Shown in pieces: positions 1-6,037 of a DNA stretch of 8,677 nucleotides. A model generated the notes under the pieces. It searched no databases and was not told the origin of the DNA. It saw only the letters and a program-made list of their open reading frames with translations. The stretch covers positions 1 through 8,677 of the forward strand of contig JAPYPM010000090.1 of the NCBI GenBank assembly GCA_029937635.1. Reading direction: 5' to 3'. Each line of letters opens with the position of its first letter. Positions within the stretch are counted from its first letter, which is position 1. Position numbers and translations under genes: made by a program. This DNA is from Nitrospinaceae bacterium (GTDB lineage Bacteria > Nitrospinota > Nitrospinia > Nitrospinales > VA-1).

Positions 1-286
1 TAAGATTGTTCATCACCTTCGTTACAAGCAGAGCTTCTTTTCGGGTGGGATTATATTCCGCCCCAAAACCTGTCATCCAGTGCCCAATCAAACGTTCAAC
101 CAGTTGCCGCTGTGTTTTTAACGGAGTCACTACACAAAAACTATTAGCATCATAAGTTCTCGCCACACGAGATATATCGTGTACATCCAGCGTAGTAACC
201 GATGAAGTAACAACTTCACCAATTTTGTTGTACACCGGGTAATGAATCAGAGCTAGGTGAATTTCATTCTGTATTATATCTTCCAA
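1..286 (-). CDS. Putative SAM-dependent RNA methyltransferase (Methyltrn_RNA_4-like), C-terminus cut off by window edge
   Basis: Reading the minus strand leftward from 286 gives 95 uninterrupted codons that run off the window. The translation contains HLALIHYPVYNK, then GEVVTSSVTTLDVHDISR, then VVTPLK, LVERLIGHW and EYNPTRKEALL. I recognise these as the N-terminal half of the small (about 180-200 residue) predicted SPOUT-like RNA methyltransferases of the Methyltrn_RNA_4 type, which commonly follow trmD. The RNA target is not known to me. The gene lies 47 nt after trmD on the same strand, so it is probably the sixth cistron of the operon. The start is uncertain. The only in-frame canonical-type start before the conserved HLALIHYP block is TTG at 286-284, about 17 nt beyond an AAGGA. 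An ATG at 267-265, where the family would be expected to start, is out of frame by one base. The family assignment is from memory of the motifs and is fairly secure; the start is not. Confidence 0.78.
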   Translation of the reverse strand, partial: MEDIIQNEIHLALIHYPVYNKIGEVVTSSVTTLDVHDISRVARTYDANSFCVVTPLKTQRQLVERLIGHWMTGFGAEYNPTRKEALLVTKVMNNL

Positions 287-333
287 GTTAAACTTTAAAG
301 TTTTTGTTCCTTTTTATTTTTTTCCGCTTAAGT

Positions 334-1035
334 TTAATCACCTTTTTTTGCTTCTTTACTCAAAAGATCCGGCCTTATCTCAGCTGTTTTTTTTAGTGCT
401 TCTTTGAGTCGCCAATCCTGAATTTTTTTATGATTGCCTGAAAGCAAAACCTCCGGAACTTTTAACCCTCTATACTCACGTGGCTTCGTATACTGCGGGT
501 ACTCCAATCTATTACATTCAAAAGATTCCTCAACAAGAGATGACTGATCTCCTACAACGTTTGGGATAAGCCTTGAAATAGCTTCAATCAAAACCATCGT
601 AGGGATTTCCCCACCTCCCATCACATAATCGCCAATAGATATCGCATCATCAACAAAATTTAAAACCCGCTCATCAACACCCTCATAGCGACCGCAAACA
701 AAAATCAAATTCTCTTCCCGAGAGAGCTCCCATGCCATTTTCTGATTGAATGCCTTTCCTCCCGGAGAAAGTAAAATCGATCGTACATCAGGCCTAGTTT
801 CCTTAATGGTTTCAATCGCTCTAACTATAGGATCAATGGACATAATCAACCCAACTCCACCACCAAAAGGATAATCATCCGTCTTTTTATGTTTGTCCAG
901 AGTATATTCACGCAAGTCATGGAGGTCTATGTTTATTAACTCCTGATCTTGTGCACGCTTTAGAATACTTTCACTAAAAGTAGACTCAAACATTTCTGGG
1001 AAGATCGTGATAATATCAAACTGATGTGTCTTCAA
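334..1035 (-). CDS. trmD: tRNA (guanine-N1-)-methyltransferase TrmD
   Basis: TrmD methylates N1 of G37 in tRNAs that read codons starting with C or G, using S-adenosylmethionine, and so protects against +1 frameshifting. The 233-residue product has the usual family length. Visible motifs are FDIITIFPEMF (6-16), DDYPFGGGVGLIM (53-65), the trefoil-knot SAM site LLSPGGKAF (88-96), CGRYEGVDER (114-123) and IGDYVMGGGE (134-143), then the C-terminal VPEVLLSGNH (193-202). In the linker the usual DSF...GLLD...YTRP pattern reads ESF (170-172), LEYP (177-180) and YTKP (182-185), so the position of the proposed catalytic Asp holds Glu170. The start is TTG at 1035-1033. It is chosen because GGAGGG at 1041-1046 sits 5 nt before it and the protein then begins MKTHQFDIIT, as the family does. 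The gene overlaps the end of rimM by 20 nt, which suggests translational coupling. Confidence 0.96.
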   Translation of the reverse strand: MKTHQFDIITIFPEMFESTFSESILKRAQDQELINIDLHDLREYTLDKHKKTDDYPFGGGVGLIMSIDPIVRAIETIKETRPDVRSILLSPGGKAFNQKMAWELSREENLIFVCGRYEGVDERVLNFVDDAISIGDYVMGGGEIPTMVLIEAISRLIPNVVGDQSSLVEESFECNRLEYPQYTKPREYRGLKVPEVLLSGNHKKIQDWRLKEALKKTAEIRPDLLSKEAKKGD

Positions 1036-1537
1036 GCAAGCCCTCCAAGGGATGAAAAATTAATTTTCTTGCTTCAAGATCTATTGTTTTGACAACCGAA
1101 TCGATCATGGGAAGCAATAATTCCCTTTTGCCATTACGAACCACATACACATCGTTGCTTCCTGTACGAATAATTTCCTCGATATCGCCATGATAGTAAC
1201 CAGCTTCGTCATACACTTCTAGACCTTCAACCTGAAACCAATAATACTCATTCTCTGGTAAGTCTGGGAATTTGTCTCGAGAAATATAAAGAACCTGCCC
1301 GGCAAGATTATTTGCAATTTCTAAATTATCCACTCCTTGAAACTTTATAATAAAAGGGCTGTCCTTACCACGAATTGATTGGATATCGTAATCTGCGTAG
1401 TCTAGCAGTGCACTTTTAAAGCTCAACCGAACTTGTTTTAATCCGACAACCCAAGCTTCATCAAGAGAAGGGTGAAATTTCAACTCCCCTTTAAGACCAT
1501 GCGTCTTAGTAATTTTCCCGATAGATACCCAGTTCAT
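1016..1537 (-). CDS. rimM: Ribosome maturation factor RimM
   Basis: RimM binds ribosomal protein S19 in the 30S head and assists late maturation of 16S rRNA. The 173-residue product has the two expected parts. The N-terminal RimM barrel starts with VSIGKITKTHGLKGELK (4-20), whose KxHGLKGE core is diagnostic. The C-terminal PRC-barrel region runs from YYWFQVEGLEVYDEAG (98-113) through TGSNDVYVV (125-133) to LLPMIDSVVK (141-150) and the final HPLEGLLE (162-169). The start is ATG at 1537-1535, only 2 nt after the khpA stop codon. The only Shine-Dalgarno candidate is a weak GGAA some 13 nt upstream inside khpA, so translation probably depends on coupling to khpA. The end overlaps trmD by 20 nt. 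The rimM-trmD order is highly conserved in bacteria. Confidence 0.96.
   Translation of the reverse strand: MNWVSIGKITKTHGLKGELKFHPSLDEAWVVGLKQVRLSFKSALLDYADYDIQSIRGKDSPFIIKFQGVDNLEIANNLAGQVLYISRDKFPDLPENEYYWFQVEGLEVYDEAGYYHGDIEEIIRTGSNDVYVVRNGKRELLLPMIDSVVKTIDLEARKLIFHPLEGLLEDTSV
1041..1046 (-). promoter_or_regulatory. Shine-Dalgarno of trmD inside rimM
   Basis: On the minus strand GGAGGG lies 5 nt upstream of TTG (1035-1033). It decides the TTG start of trmD and is embedded in the last codons of rimM. Confidence 0.8.
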
Positions 1538-1539
1538 TT

Positions 1540-1779
1540 CTATTCAATGATTTCCAAGACTGCTCTTTTTTTAAGCTTAGTAGCCGTAGCAATGAGAATC
1601 GTCCGCATAGCGTGAGCCATTTTCCCCTGTTTGCCCTGTTTGCCTATTATCTTTCCCAAGTCTTCTTTAGCAACCTTAAGTTCAAAAATTACTGTAATGC
1701 CACCCTTAACCTCTCTAACTTCTACTTCTTCAGGCTTGTCAACCAAAGCTCTGGCCATAACCAAAATAAGTTCTTTCAT
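1540..1779 (-). CDS. khpA: KH-domain RNA-binding protein (KhpA/YlqC family) with an extended GXXG loop
   Basis: This is a small cytoplasmic single-KH RNA-binding protein of the family found between rpsP and rimM in many bacteria. In Gram-positives KhpA works with KhpB in RNA binding and cell-division control; its role in this lineage is not established. The 79 residues open with MKELILVMARALVD and EEVEVREVKG. They continue with the KH core VAKEDLGKIIGKQG (36-49) and HAMRTIL (56-62), and end KLKKRAVLEIIE (68-79). The GXXG loop is abnormal: it reads IGKQG-KQG-KMA where relatives have IGKQG-xxA, an extra GKQ. The cause is a perfect 9-bp tandem duplication (1627-1644) that keeps the frame. The product is accordingly about three residues longer than the usual 75-77. 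The start is ATG at 1779-1777, with GGAGG 7 nt upstream. Confidence 0.93.
   Translation of the reverse strand: MKELILVMARALVDKPEEVEVREVKGGITVIFELKVAKEDLGKIIGKQGKQGKMAHAMRTILIATATKLKKRAVLEIIE
1627..1644 (-). repeat. 9-bp tandem duplication within khpA
   Basis: CTGTTTGCC is repeated twice back to back on the plus strand (1627-1635 and 1636-1644). On the coding strand this is GGCAAACAG twice and encodes GKQ-GKQ (residues 46-51) in the RNA-contacting GXXG loop. The two copies are identical at every base, including the third codon positions, so the duplication may be recent or slippage-prone. Confidence 0.9.
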
Positions 1780-1915
1780 TAGTTATCCTCCTTGCCCATA
1801 ATTACGCAAAATTCAGCCTGCTTATAACTAGATTACGTCTTAAACCGAAACCTAAAATACAAAAGCCAAGTGTTTCCTAAATCACGTTTTATACGGAGGA
1901 GTCCTTAAAAGAGTC

Positions 1916-2158
1916 TTATTCAACTCCCGCTTTCTTTAAAAGAGACGCCACTGTGTCGCTAGGCTTAGCACCTTTCTTAACCCAGGAAGTTACCTTTTCA
2001 GCATCTATTTTTATATTATTTTCTGTTTTTAGTGGATCATACGTTCCTAGCATTTCTAGAAACTTCCCATCTCTAGGACTACGAGAATCTGCCGCCACAA
2101 TTCGATAAAACGGTTTTTTCTTCGACCCACGCCTAGTCATTCTTAATACAACAGCCAA
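1916..2158 (-). CDS. rpsP: 30S ribosomal protein S16
   Basis: S16 binds 16S rRNA early in 30S assembly. The 80-residue product has the standard family length and signature: AVVLRMTRRGSKKKPFYRIV (2-21), ADSRSPRDGKFLEMLGTYDP (23-42), and a C-terminus with TSWVKKGAKPSDTV and LLKKAG. The start is TTG at 2158-2156, with GGAGG (2166-2170) at an ideal 7-nt spacing. An ATG at 2163-2161 sits only 2 nt after the same GGAGG in another frame and would end after six codons, so it is not the start. The gene lies 67 nt after ffh and is followed by a 136-nt gap before khpA. I saw no convincing hairpin or gene in that gap. A TTG start for a highly expressed ribosomal protein is unusual but the alignment leaves little alternative. 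Confidence 0.97.
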   Translation of the reverse strand: MAVVLRMTRRGSKKKPFYRIVAADSRSPRDGKFLEMLGTYDPLKTENNIKIDAEKVTSWVKKGAKPSDTVASLLKKAGVE

Positions 2159-2165
2159 AGCATTA

Positions 2166-2170
2166 CCTCC
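2166..2170 (-). promoter_or_regulatory. Shine-Dalgarno deciding the TTG start of rpsP
   Basis: GGAGG on the minus strand is 7 nt upstream of TTG (2158-2156). The nearer ATG (2163-2161) is too close at 2 nt and opens only a six-codon frame, so the ribosome site supports TTG. Confidence 0.8.
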
Positions 2171-2225
2171 TTAAAGTTAATTATAAATTTTCAAAGTTAT
2201 CTGTCCTTATTTTGACATTTAAGCA

Positions 2226-3578
2226 TCATCCAAATGGACTCATTCCACGCCCACCCATCATTGAGCCTAAGTCAAATCCTCCGCGTCCTTTACCCGAAGA
2301 CATTTTTTTCATCATCTTCTGCATCTGAACAAATTGCTTAAGCAATTTGTTCACATCATTGACTGTTGTTCCACTACCCAAAGCAATCCGGCGTTTTCTA
2401 CTCGAATTAACGATATTGTGTTTATTCTGTTCAGAAAGAGTCATCGAATTAATAATTGCCTCAACCTTAACAAAGGCACTTTCATCTACAGCTAATCCTT
2501 TTAATTTGTTTGCGCCAGGAATCATTCCTATTAATTGCTGAATCGATCCCATCTTTTGTATCTGCATAAGTTGATCTTTAAAGTCATTCAAAGTAAAGGC
2601 ATTTTTCTTGATTTTTTTTTCAAGTCTAGCTTGTTCTTCCAAATCGTATGCGGTTTCAGCTTTTTCGACCAAGGATAGTACATCGCCCATGCCAAGCATG
2701 CGCGAAACTATTCTTTCGGCATGAAAAGGTTCCAACGCATCTAGCTTTTCTCCTGTCCCAATAAAAACAACCGGTTTCCCCCCCGTCACACTATTAACAG
2801 AAAGAGCCGCCCCGCCACGGGCGTCACCGTCCATTTTTGTAAGAATCACACCATCAATACCAATCTCCTCATTGAAGCTACGAGCCACCTCTGCCGCTTG
2901 TTGACCCATCATTGCATCAACAACAAATAATGACTGATGTGGCTGAACCTTTTCCTTAATAGATTTAAGCTCTGACATCAACTCTTCATCAACCTGAAGC
3001 CGACCGGCAGTATCGAGAATAACAACATGAATCATTTTCTTCGAGGCTGATTCAATAGCATTCTGACAAATTTTCACAGGGTTTGTTTCACCTTCTGCTT
3101 TGTAGACCTCAACATCAAGGTCTCGACCAATTATATTCAACTGTTCAATCGCTGCCGGACGGTATACATCTGCAGGAACCAGTAGGCAGTTTTTCCCTTT
3201 ATCCTTAAATCTCTTTGCTAACTTACCCGCAGTAGTAGTCTTGCCTGCACCCTGAAGACCCGCCATCAGAAATACTGTTGGCAGACTCGACGCAAGCGCT
3301 AATTCCTTAAATTGACCACCCAATAAAGATATCAACTGATCATTGACAATCTTTACCATCTGGTGACCCGGCGTCAGGCTCTTTAAAACTTCTTGCCCAA
3401 CTCCCTTCTCCCTAACGTCCATAAGAAAGGGCTTTATCGCAGACAAACTTACATCCGCTTCAATCATTGCGATTCTAATCTCTCGAAGAGCCTCATCGAC
3501 ATCAGCTTCTTTAAGAACACCACGACCTTTTAGCTTCTTGTATATGGCCCCCAACCGATCTGAGAGGTTTTCAAACAT
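2226..3578 (-). CDS. ffh: Signal recognition particle protein Ffh (SRP54 GTPase)
   Basis: Ffh binds SRP RNA and signal sequences emerging from the ribosome. With its receptor FtsY it delivers inner-membrane proteins to the translocon. The 450-residue product has the full N-G-M layout. The helical N domain covers about 1-90. The G domain has P-loop GLQGAGKTT (107-115), DVYRPAA (137-143), DTAGR (189-193), TKMDGDARGG (247-256) and GTGE (274-277). The Met-rich M domain runs from about 325, with the RNA-binding SRKRRIALGSG at 393-403 and a tail rich in Met and Gly (KMMKKM, GSMMGGRGM). The start is ATG at 3578-3576, with AGGAG 6 nt upstream. This is the first gene of the minus-strand operon and the only one directly behind the divergent promoter region shared with queC. 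No truncation or missing motif is visible. Confidence 0.98.
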   Translation of the reverse strand: MFENLSDRLGAIYKKLKGRGVLKEADVDEALREIRIAMIEADVSLSAIKPFLMDVREKGVGQEVLKSLTPGHQMVKIVNDQLISLLGGQFKELALASSLPTVFLMAGLQGAGKTTTAGKLAKRFKDKGKNCLLVPADVYRPAAIEQLNIIGRDLDVEVYKAEGETNPVKICQNAIESASKKMIHVVILDTAGRLQVDEELMSELKSIKEKVQPHQSLFVVDAMMGQQAAEVARSFNEEIGIDGVILTKMDGDARGGAALSVNSVTGGKPVVFIGTGEKLDALEPFHAERIVSRMLGMGDVLSLVEKAETAYDLEEQARLEKKIKKNAFTLNDFKDQLMQIQKMGSIQQLIGMIPGANKLKGLAVDESAFVKVEAIINSMTLSEQNKHNIVNSSRKRRIALGSGTTVNDVNKLLKQFVQMQKMMKKMSSGKGRGGFDLGSMMGGRGMSPFG

Positions 3579-3593
3579 TTAAAGCTCCTGAAA

Positions 3594-3610
3594 CTCTTTT
3601 AATAAAAGAG
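3594..3610. repeat. Inverted repeat in the ffh 5' leader
   Basis: CTCTTTTAATAAAAGAG is a perfect 17-nt palindrome (8-bp arms round a central A). It extends imperfectly outward as AAAC on one side and GGTTT on the other with a one-base bulge. It lies between the predicted ffh transcription start and its Shine-Dalgarno sequence, so it could form a weak leader hairpin or serve as a protein site. It is AT-rich, so chance is possible. Confidence 0.5.
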
Positions 3611-3614
3611 GTTT

Positions 3615-3650
3615 ATGATATTGTGTAAATAATTTAGTATATAATATCAT
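3615..3650. promoter_or_regulatory. Inverted repeat flanking the overlapping ffh/queC -10 elements (possible operator)
   Basis: ATGATATT at 3615-3622 is matched by its exact reverse complement AATATCAT at 3643-3650, with 20 nt between. The space holds the -10 of the ffh promoter, and the right arm overlaps the -10 candidate for queC. The left arm sits near the predicted ffh transcription start. The layout would suit a regulator acting on both genes, but this is inference. Confidence 0.4.
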
Positions 3651-3663
3651 TAATTAAAGTCAA
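3636..3663 (-). promoter_or_regulatory. Sigma70-type promoter for the ffh operon
   Basis: On the minus strand TTGACT (plus 3658-3663) is followed after 16 nt by TATACT (plus 3636-3641). Each matches five of six consensus bases. Transcription would start near 3629, giving a leader of about 50 nt before ffh. Confidence 0.65.
3640..3645 (+). promoter_or_regulatory. Candidate -10 element for queC
   Basis: A perfect TATAAT lies 36 nt before the queC ATG and overlaps the ffh -10 on the other strand. No good -35 hexamer is visible at 16-18 nt upstream, so the promoter may be weak or need an activator. Confidence 0.4.
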
Positions 3664-3681
3664 CCTTAAATACTTCTCCTA

Positions 3682-4368
3682 ATGACCCCAAAAGCCATTG
3701 TTTTACTTAGTGGTGGACTTGATTCAACTACCACGTTGGCCATTGCAAAAAAGGCTGGATATGACCTATTTACCATTAGCTTTAATTATGGCCAACGACA
3801 CAAAGTTGAGATTGAGAAAGCTAAAATAATTGCAGAGCATCTAGGAGTTAAAGAACATCGTATTGTAAATATGGATCTAACGCAATTCGGTAATTCTGCG
3901 CTGACCGATTCTATTGATGTCCCTACTCATCGTAATGAAGAAGAAATGTCATCATCTATTCCGGCTACCTATGTGCCAGCTAGAAACACCCTATTTCTAT
4001 CCTATACTTTGGCTTATGCTGAGGTAAAAAAATGCGATAATATTTTTATTGGCGTAAATTCGGTTGATTACAGTGGGTATCCTGATTGCCGCCCCGAGTT
4101 TATTACCGCATTCGAAGTGCTTGCCAATCTTGCTACCAAAGCAAGCGTGGAAGGTTTTAGTAAATTTAAAATACACACCCCGCTCATGCAGATGACCAAG
4201 GCAGAGATCATTAAAAAAGGGTTAAGTCTAGGTGTTGATTACGGACTTACCCATAGTTGCTATGACCCTTCTATAACAGGATTAGCCTGCGGGATCTGCG
4301 ATAGTTGTTTGCTTCGCCTGAAAGGATTTAAAAAAATTGGGACAAAAGATCCATTGAAGTACCGTTAA
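3682..4368 (+). CDS. queC: 7-cyano-7-deazaguanine (preQ0) synthase QueC
   Basis: QueC converts 7-carboxy-7-deazaguanine to preQ0 with ammonia and ATP, a step toward queuosine at the wobble base of certain tRNAs. The 228-residue product is of normal length. The N-terminal PP-loop SGGLDSTT (10-17) binds ATP, NYGQRHKVE (35-43) follows, and YVPARNTLFLSYTLAYAE (97-114) and GVNSVDYSGYPDCRPEF (124-140) are family hallmarks. The zinc site is intact, with Cys193 in HSCYDP and Cys203, Cys206 and Cys209 in CGICDSC. The start ATG gives the expected MTPKAIVLLSGG opening, but no Shine-Dalgarno precedes it: the upstream bases are ACTTCTCCTA. No other queuosine gene (queD, queE, queF, tgt) is in the window. 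The gene stands alone between the ffh operon and guaBA, and shares its upstream region with ffh. Confidence 0.97.
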   Translation: MTPKAIVLLSGGLDSTTTLAIAKKAGYDLFTISFNYGQRHKVEIEKAKIIAEHLGVKEHRIVNMDLTQFGNSALTDSIDVPTHRNEEEMSSSIPATYVPARNTLFLSYTLAYAEVKKCDNIFIGVNSVDYSGYPDCRPEFITAFEVLANLATKASVEGFSKFKIHTPLMQMTKAEIIKKGLSLGVDYGLTHSCYDPSITGLACGICDSCLLRLKGFKKIGTKDPLKYR

Positions 4369-4532
4369 AAAATTCTTGAGATAACCAAACGGTAATATCT
4401 GAATATTTATTACACGCGTATTTTCGTAAAAATTTATAAATAGTCATGATATCATAACGCTCTTACCATATGATTTGGATCGTTCAGATTAATATTACCT
4501 CTCATCTTTAAAGCGGGTTTATATTTCTATAT
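4369..4532. other. queC-guaB intergenic region
   Basis: These 164 nt hold no gene. I saw no purine or preQ1 riboswitch pattern and no classical GC-rich terminator for queC; GATAACC followed by GGTAATATC at about 4380-4400 forms only an imperfect hairpin without a T-tract. Present are TTTTCGTAAA (4421-4430), which matches the box repeated after guaA, and the perfect palindrome ATGATATCAT (4446-4455). A guaB promoter presumably lies here, but I could not pick a convincing -35/-10 pair. The sequence just before guaB is TATATTTCTATAT with no Shine-Dalgarno. Confidence 0.6.
4446..4455. repeat. Perfect 10-bp palindrome ATGATATCAT upstream of guaB
   Basis: The palindrome is made of the same ATGATAT/ATATCAT half-sites that flank the ffh/queC promoters at 3615-3650. 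Here they are fused without a spacer, 77 nt before the guaB start. A shared binding protein is possible, but chance in AT-rich DNA is equally open. Confidence 0.4.
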
Positions 4533-5999
4533 ATGTTAAATGCAGCTACAATTAAAACTTACCTAACTTTTGACGATGTCCTCTTGCTTCCTGGCCATTC
4601 AAAGGTTTTGCCTACAGAAGTAAACCTAAAGACAAAGCTCACTCAAAAAATATCTATAAATTGTCCACTAATCAGTGCGCCGATGGATACTGTCACTGAG
4701 GCAAGTTTAGCAATTGCACTGGCTCAGGAAGGGGGTATAGGGATCATCCATCGCAATCTACCTCCAGAGAGACAGCGTAAAATGGTTGATCAGGTTAAAC
4801 GTTCCGTAAGCGCAATGATTCCAGACCCCATCACAATGGATCCTGACCAAACATTGTCCACAGCACTTCGTCTGATGGAAAAATATCATATCACTGGCAT
4901 TCCTATAACAAAAAATAACAAACTGGTAGGCATCCTTACCAACAGAGATTTGAGAACAGCCCCAAAACACTCAACCCCTATTCGAGATGTAATGACTAAA
5001 TCTAAACTCGTCACTCTGCCAGAAGGTAGTTCTCTCAAACAGGCAAAGAAGCTTCTTAATGATAACCGGATAGAAAAACTGCCTATAGTTGACGAAAAGG
5101 GTAATCTCCGTGGGTTAATCACGCTCAAAGATGTTGAAAAAAATGCTCAGTTTCCAAACGCAACCAAAGATTCAAAAGGGCGTCTCATGGTCGGGGCCGC
5201 ACTCGGCGTGGCACAAAACAAAATGGAACATATTGAGGATTTATTGCGAGTCGGACTTGATGTTTTAGTTATAGACAGCGCTCATGGACATTCCGAAAAA
5301 GTTTTGAAAACTATTCGCGAAATCAAGAAAAATTTTCCAAAGATTCAGATCATTGGAGGGAATGTTGCTACTGCTGAGGGTACCCGCGATCTAATCAAAG
5401 CTGGTGTAGATGCGGTCAAAGTGGGAGTAGGACCTGGTTCTATTTGTACCACTAGGGTTGTAACCGGTGTGGGAGTTCCTCAAATCACTGCTATTTCAGA
5501 ATGTGTGAAGGTAGCATCAAAAAAAAACATTCCGATCATTTCAGATGGAGGGATTAAATTGTCTGGCGACGTTACCAAAGCTATTGCTGCTGGGGCACAC
5601 ACAGTCATGATAGGTTCCCTATTTGCGGGAACAGAAGAAAGCCCAGGCGAAAAGATTCTCTACCAAGGAAGAAGCTATAAAGAATATAGAGGAATGGGCT
5701 CTATAGCTGCTATGAGCCAAGGTTCTAGTGATAGATATTTTCAAGAACTTGAACTTTCAGACAGCAAACTAGTCCCTGAGGGAGTAGAGGCTCGTATTCC
5801 TTATCGAGGAGGAGTTGCTTTCACCGTCCATCAAATGCTAGGAGGAATCCGAGCGGGAATGGGTTATTGTGGAGCCAAAGACATAGAAGACTTGAGAAAA
5901 AATTCAACTTTCATTAAAATTACCTCCGCCGGCTTACGAGAAAGCCATGTCCACGACGTGGTGGTTACAAAAGAAGCTCCTAATTACCACATTGAGTAG
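4533..5999 (+). CDS. guaB: Inosine-5'-monophosphate dehydrogenase
   Basis: GuaB oxidises IMP to XMP with NAD+, the committed step of guanine nucleotide synthesis. The 488-residue product is full length. LTFDDVLLLPGHS (11-23) opens the barrel, and SAPMDTVTE (48-56) and GGIGIIHRN (67-75) follow. Two CBS domains are inserted at about 95-145 and 153-203; in the family these bind adenine and guanine nucleotides and tune activity. The catalytic loop GPGSICTTR (300-308) carries Cys305. IISDGGIK (335-342) and EYRGMGS (384-390) contact IMP. The mobile flap includes SSDRYFQE (398-405), with the Arg401-Tyr402 pair used in hydrolysis of the covalent intermediate, and EGVEARIPYRGG (416-427). The start ATG gives the expected N-terminus but lacks a Shine-Dalgarno. 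guaA follows after 38 nt on the same strand and uses its product, so the two are probably co-transcribed. Confidence 0.98.
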   Translation: MLNAATIKTYLTFDDVLLLPGHSKVLPTEVNLKTKLTQKISINCPLISAPMDTVTEASLAIALAQEGGIGIIHRNLPPERQRKMVDQVKRSVSAMIPDPITMDPDQTLSTALRLMEKYHITGIPITKNNKLVGILTNRDLRTAPKHSTPIRDVMTKSKLVTLPEGSSLKQAKKLLNDNRIEKLPIVDEKGNLRGLITLKDVEKNAQFPNATKDSKGRLMVGAALGVAQNKMEHIEDLLRVGLDVLVIDSAHGHSEKVLKTIREIKKNFPKIQIIGGNVATAEGTRDLIKAGVDAVKVGVGPGSICTTRVVTGVGVPQITAISECVKVASKKNIPIISDGGIKLSGDVTKAIAAGAHTVMIGSLFAGTEESPGEKILYQGRSYKEYRGMGSIAAMSQGSSDRYFQELELSDSKLVPEGVEARIPYRGGVAFTVHQMLGGIRAGMGYCGAKDIEDLRKNSTFIKITSAGLRESHVHDVVVTKEAPNYHIE

Positions 6000-6037
6000 A
6001 TCAGCAAAGTCAGCAACATCAAGAATAAATAAATTTA

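Noticed and set aside
2161..2163. ATG just before rpsP
   Set aside because: It is only 2 nt from the GGAGG and opens a six-codon frame; the in-frame TTG at 2158 has ideal spacing and gives the conserved S16 N-terminus.
2347..2541. 64-codon plus-strand frame inside ffh
   Set aside because: It is antisense to the well-conserved M domain of ffh, has no recognisable product, and its openness is explained by ffh codon structure.
3646..3681. preQ1 riboswitch before queC
   Set aside because: The leader is only about 30 nt from the predicted start, is AT-rich, and shows no pseudoknot hairpin of the known preQ1 classes.
4369..4532. Purine riboswitch before guaB
   Set aside because: No conserved purine aptamer core or helical arrangement was visible, and guaB control by this route is not indicated by the sequence.
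4758..5128. Two overlapping minus-strand frames inside guaB
   Set aside because: Both lie antisense to the CBS region of guaB and have no family resemblance or ribosome site.
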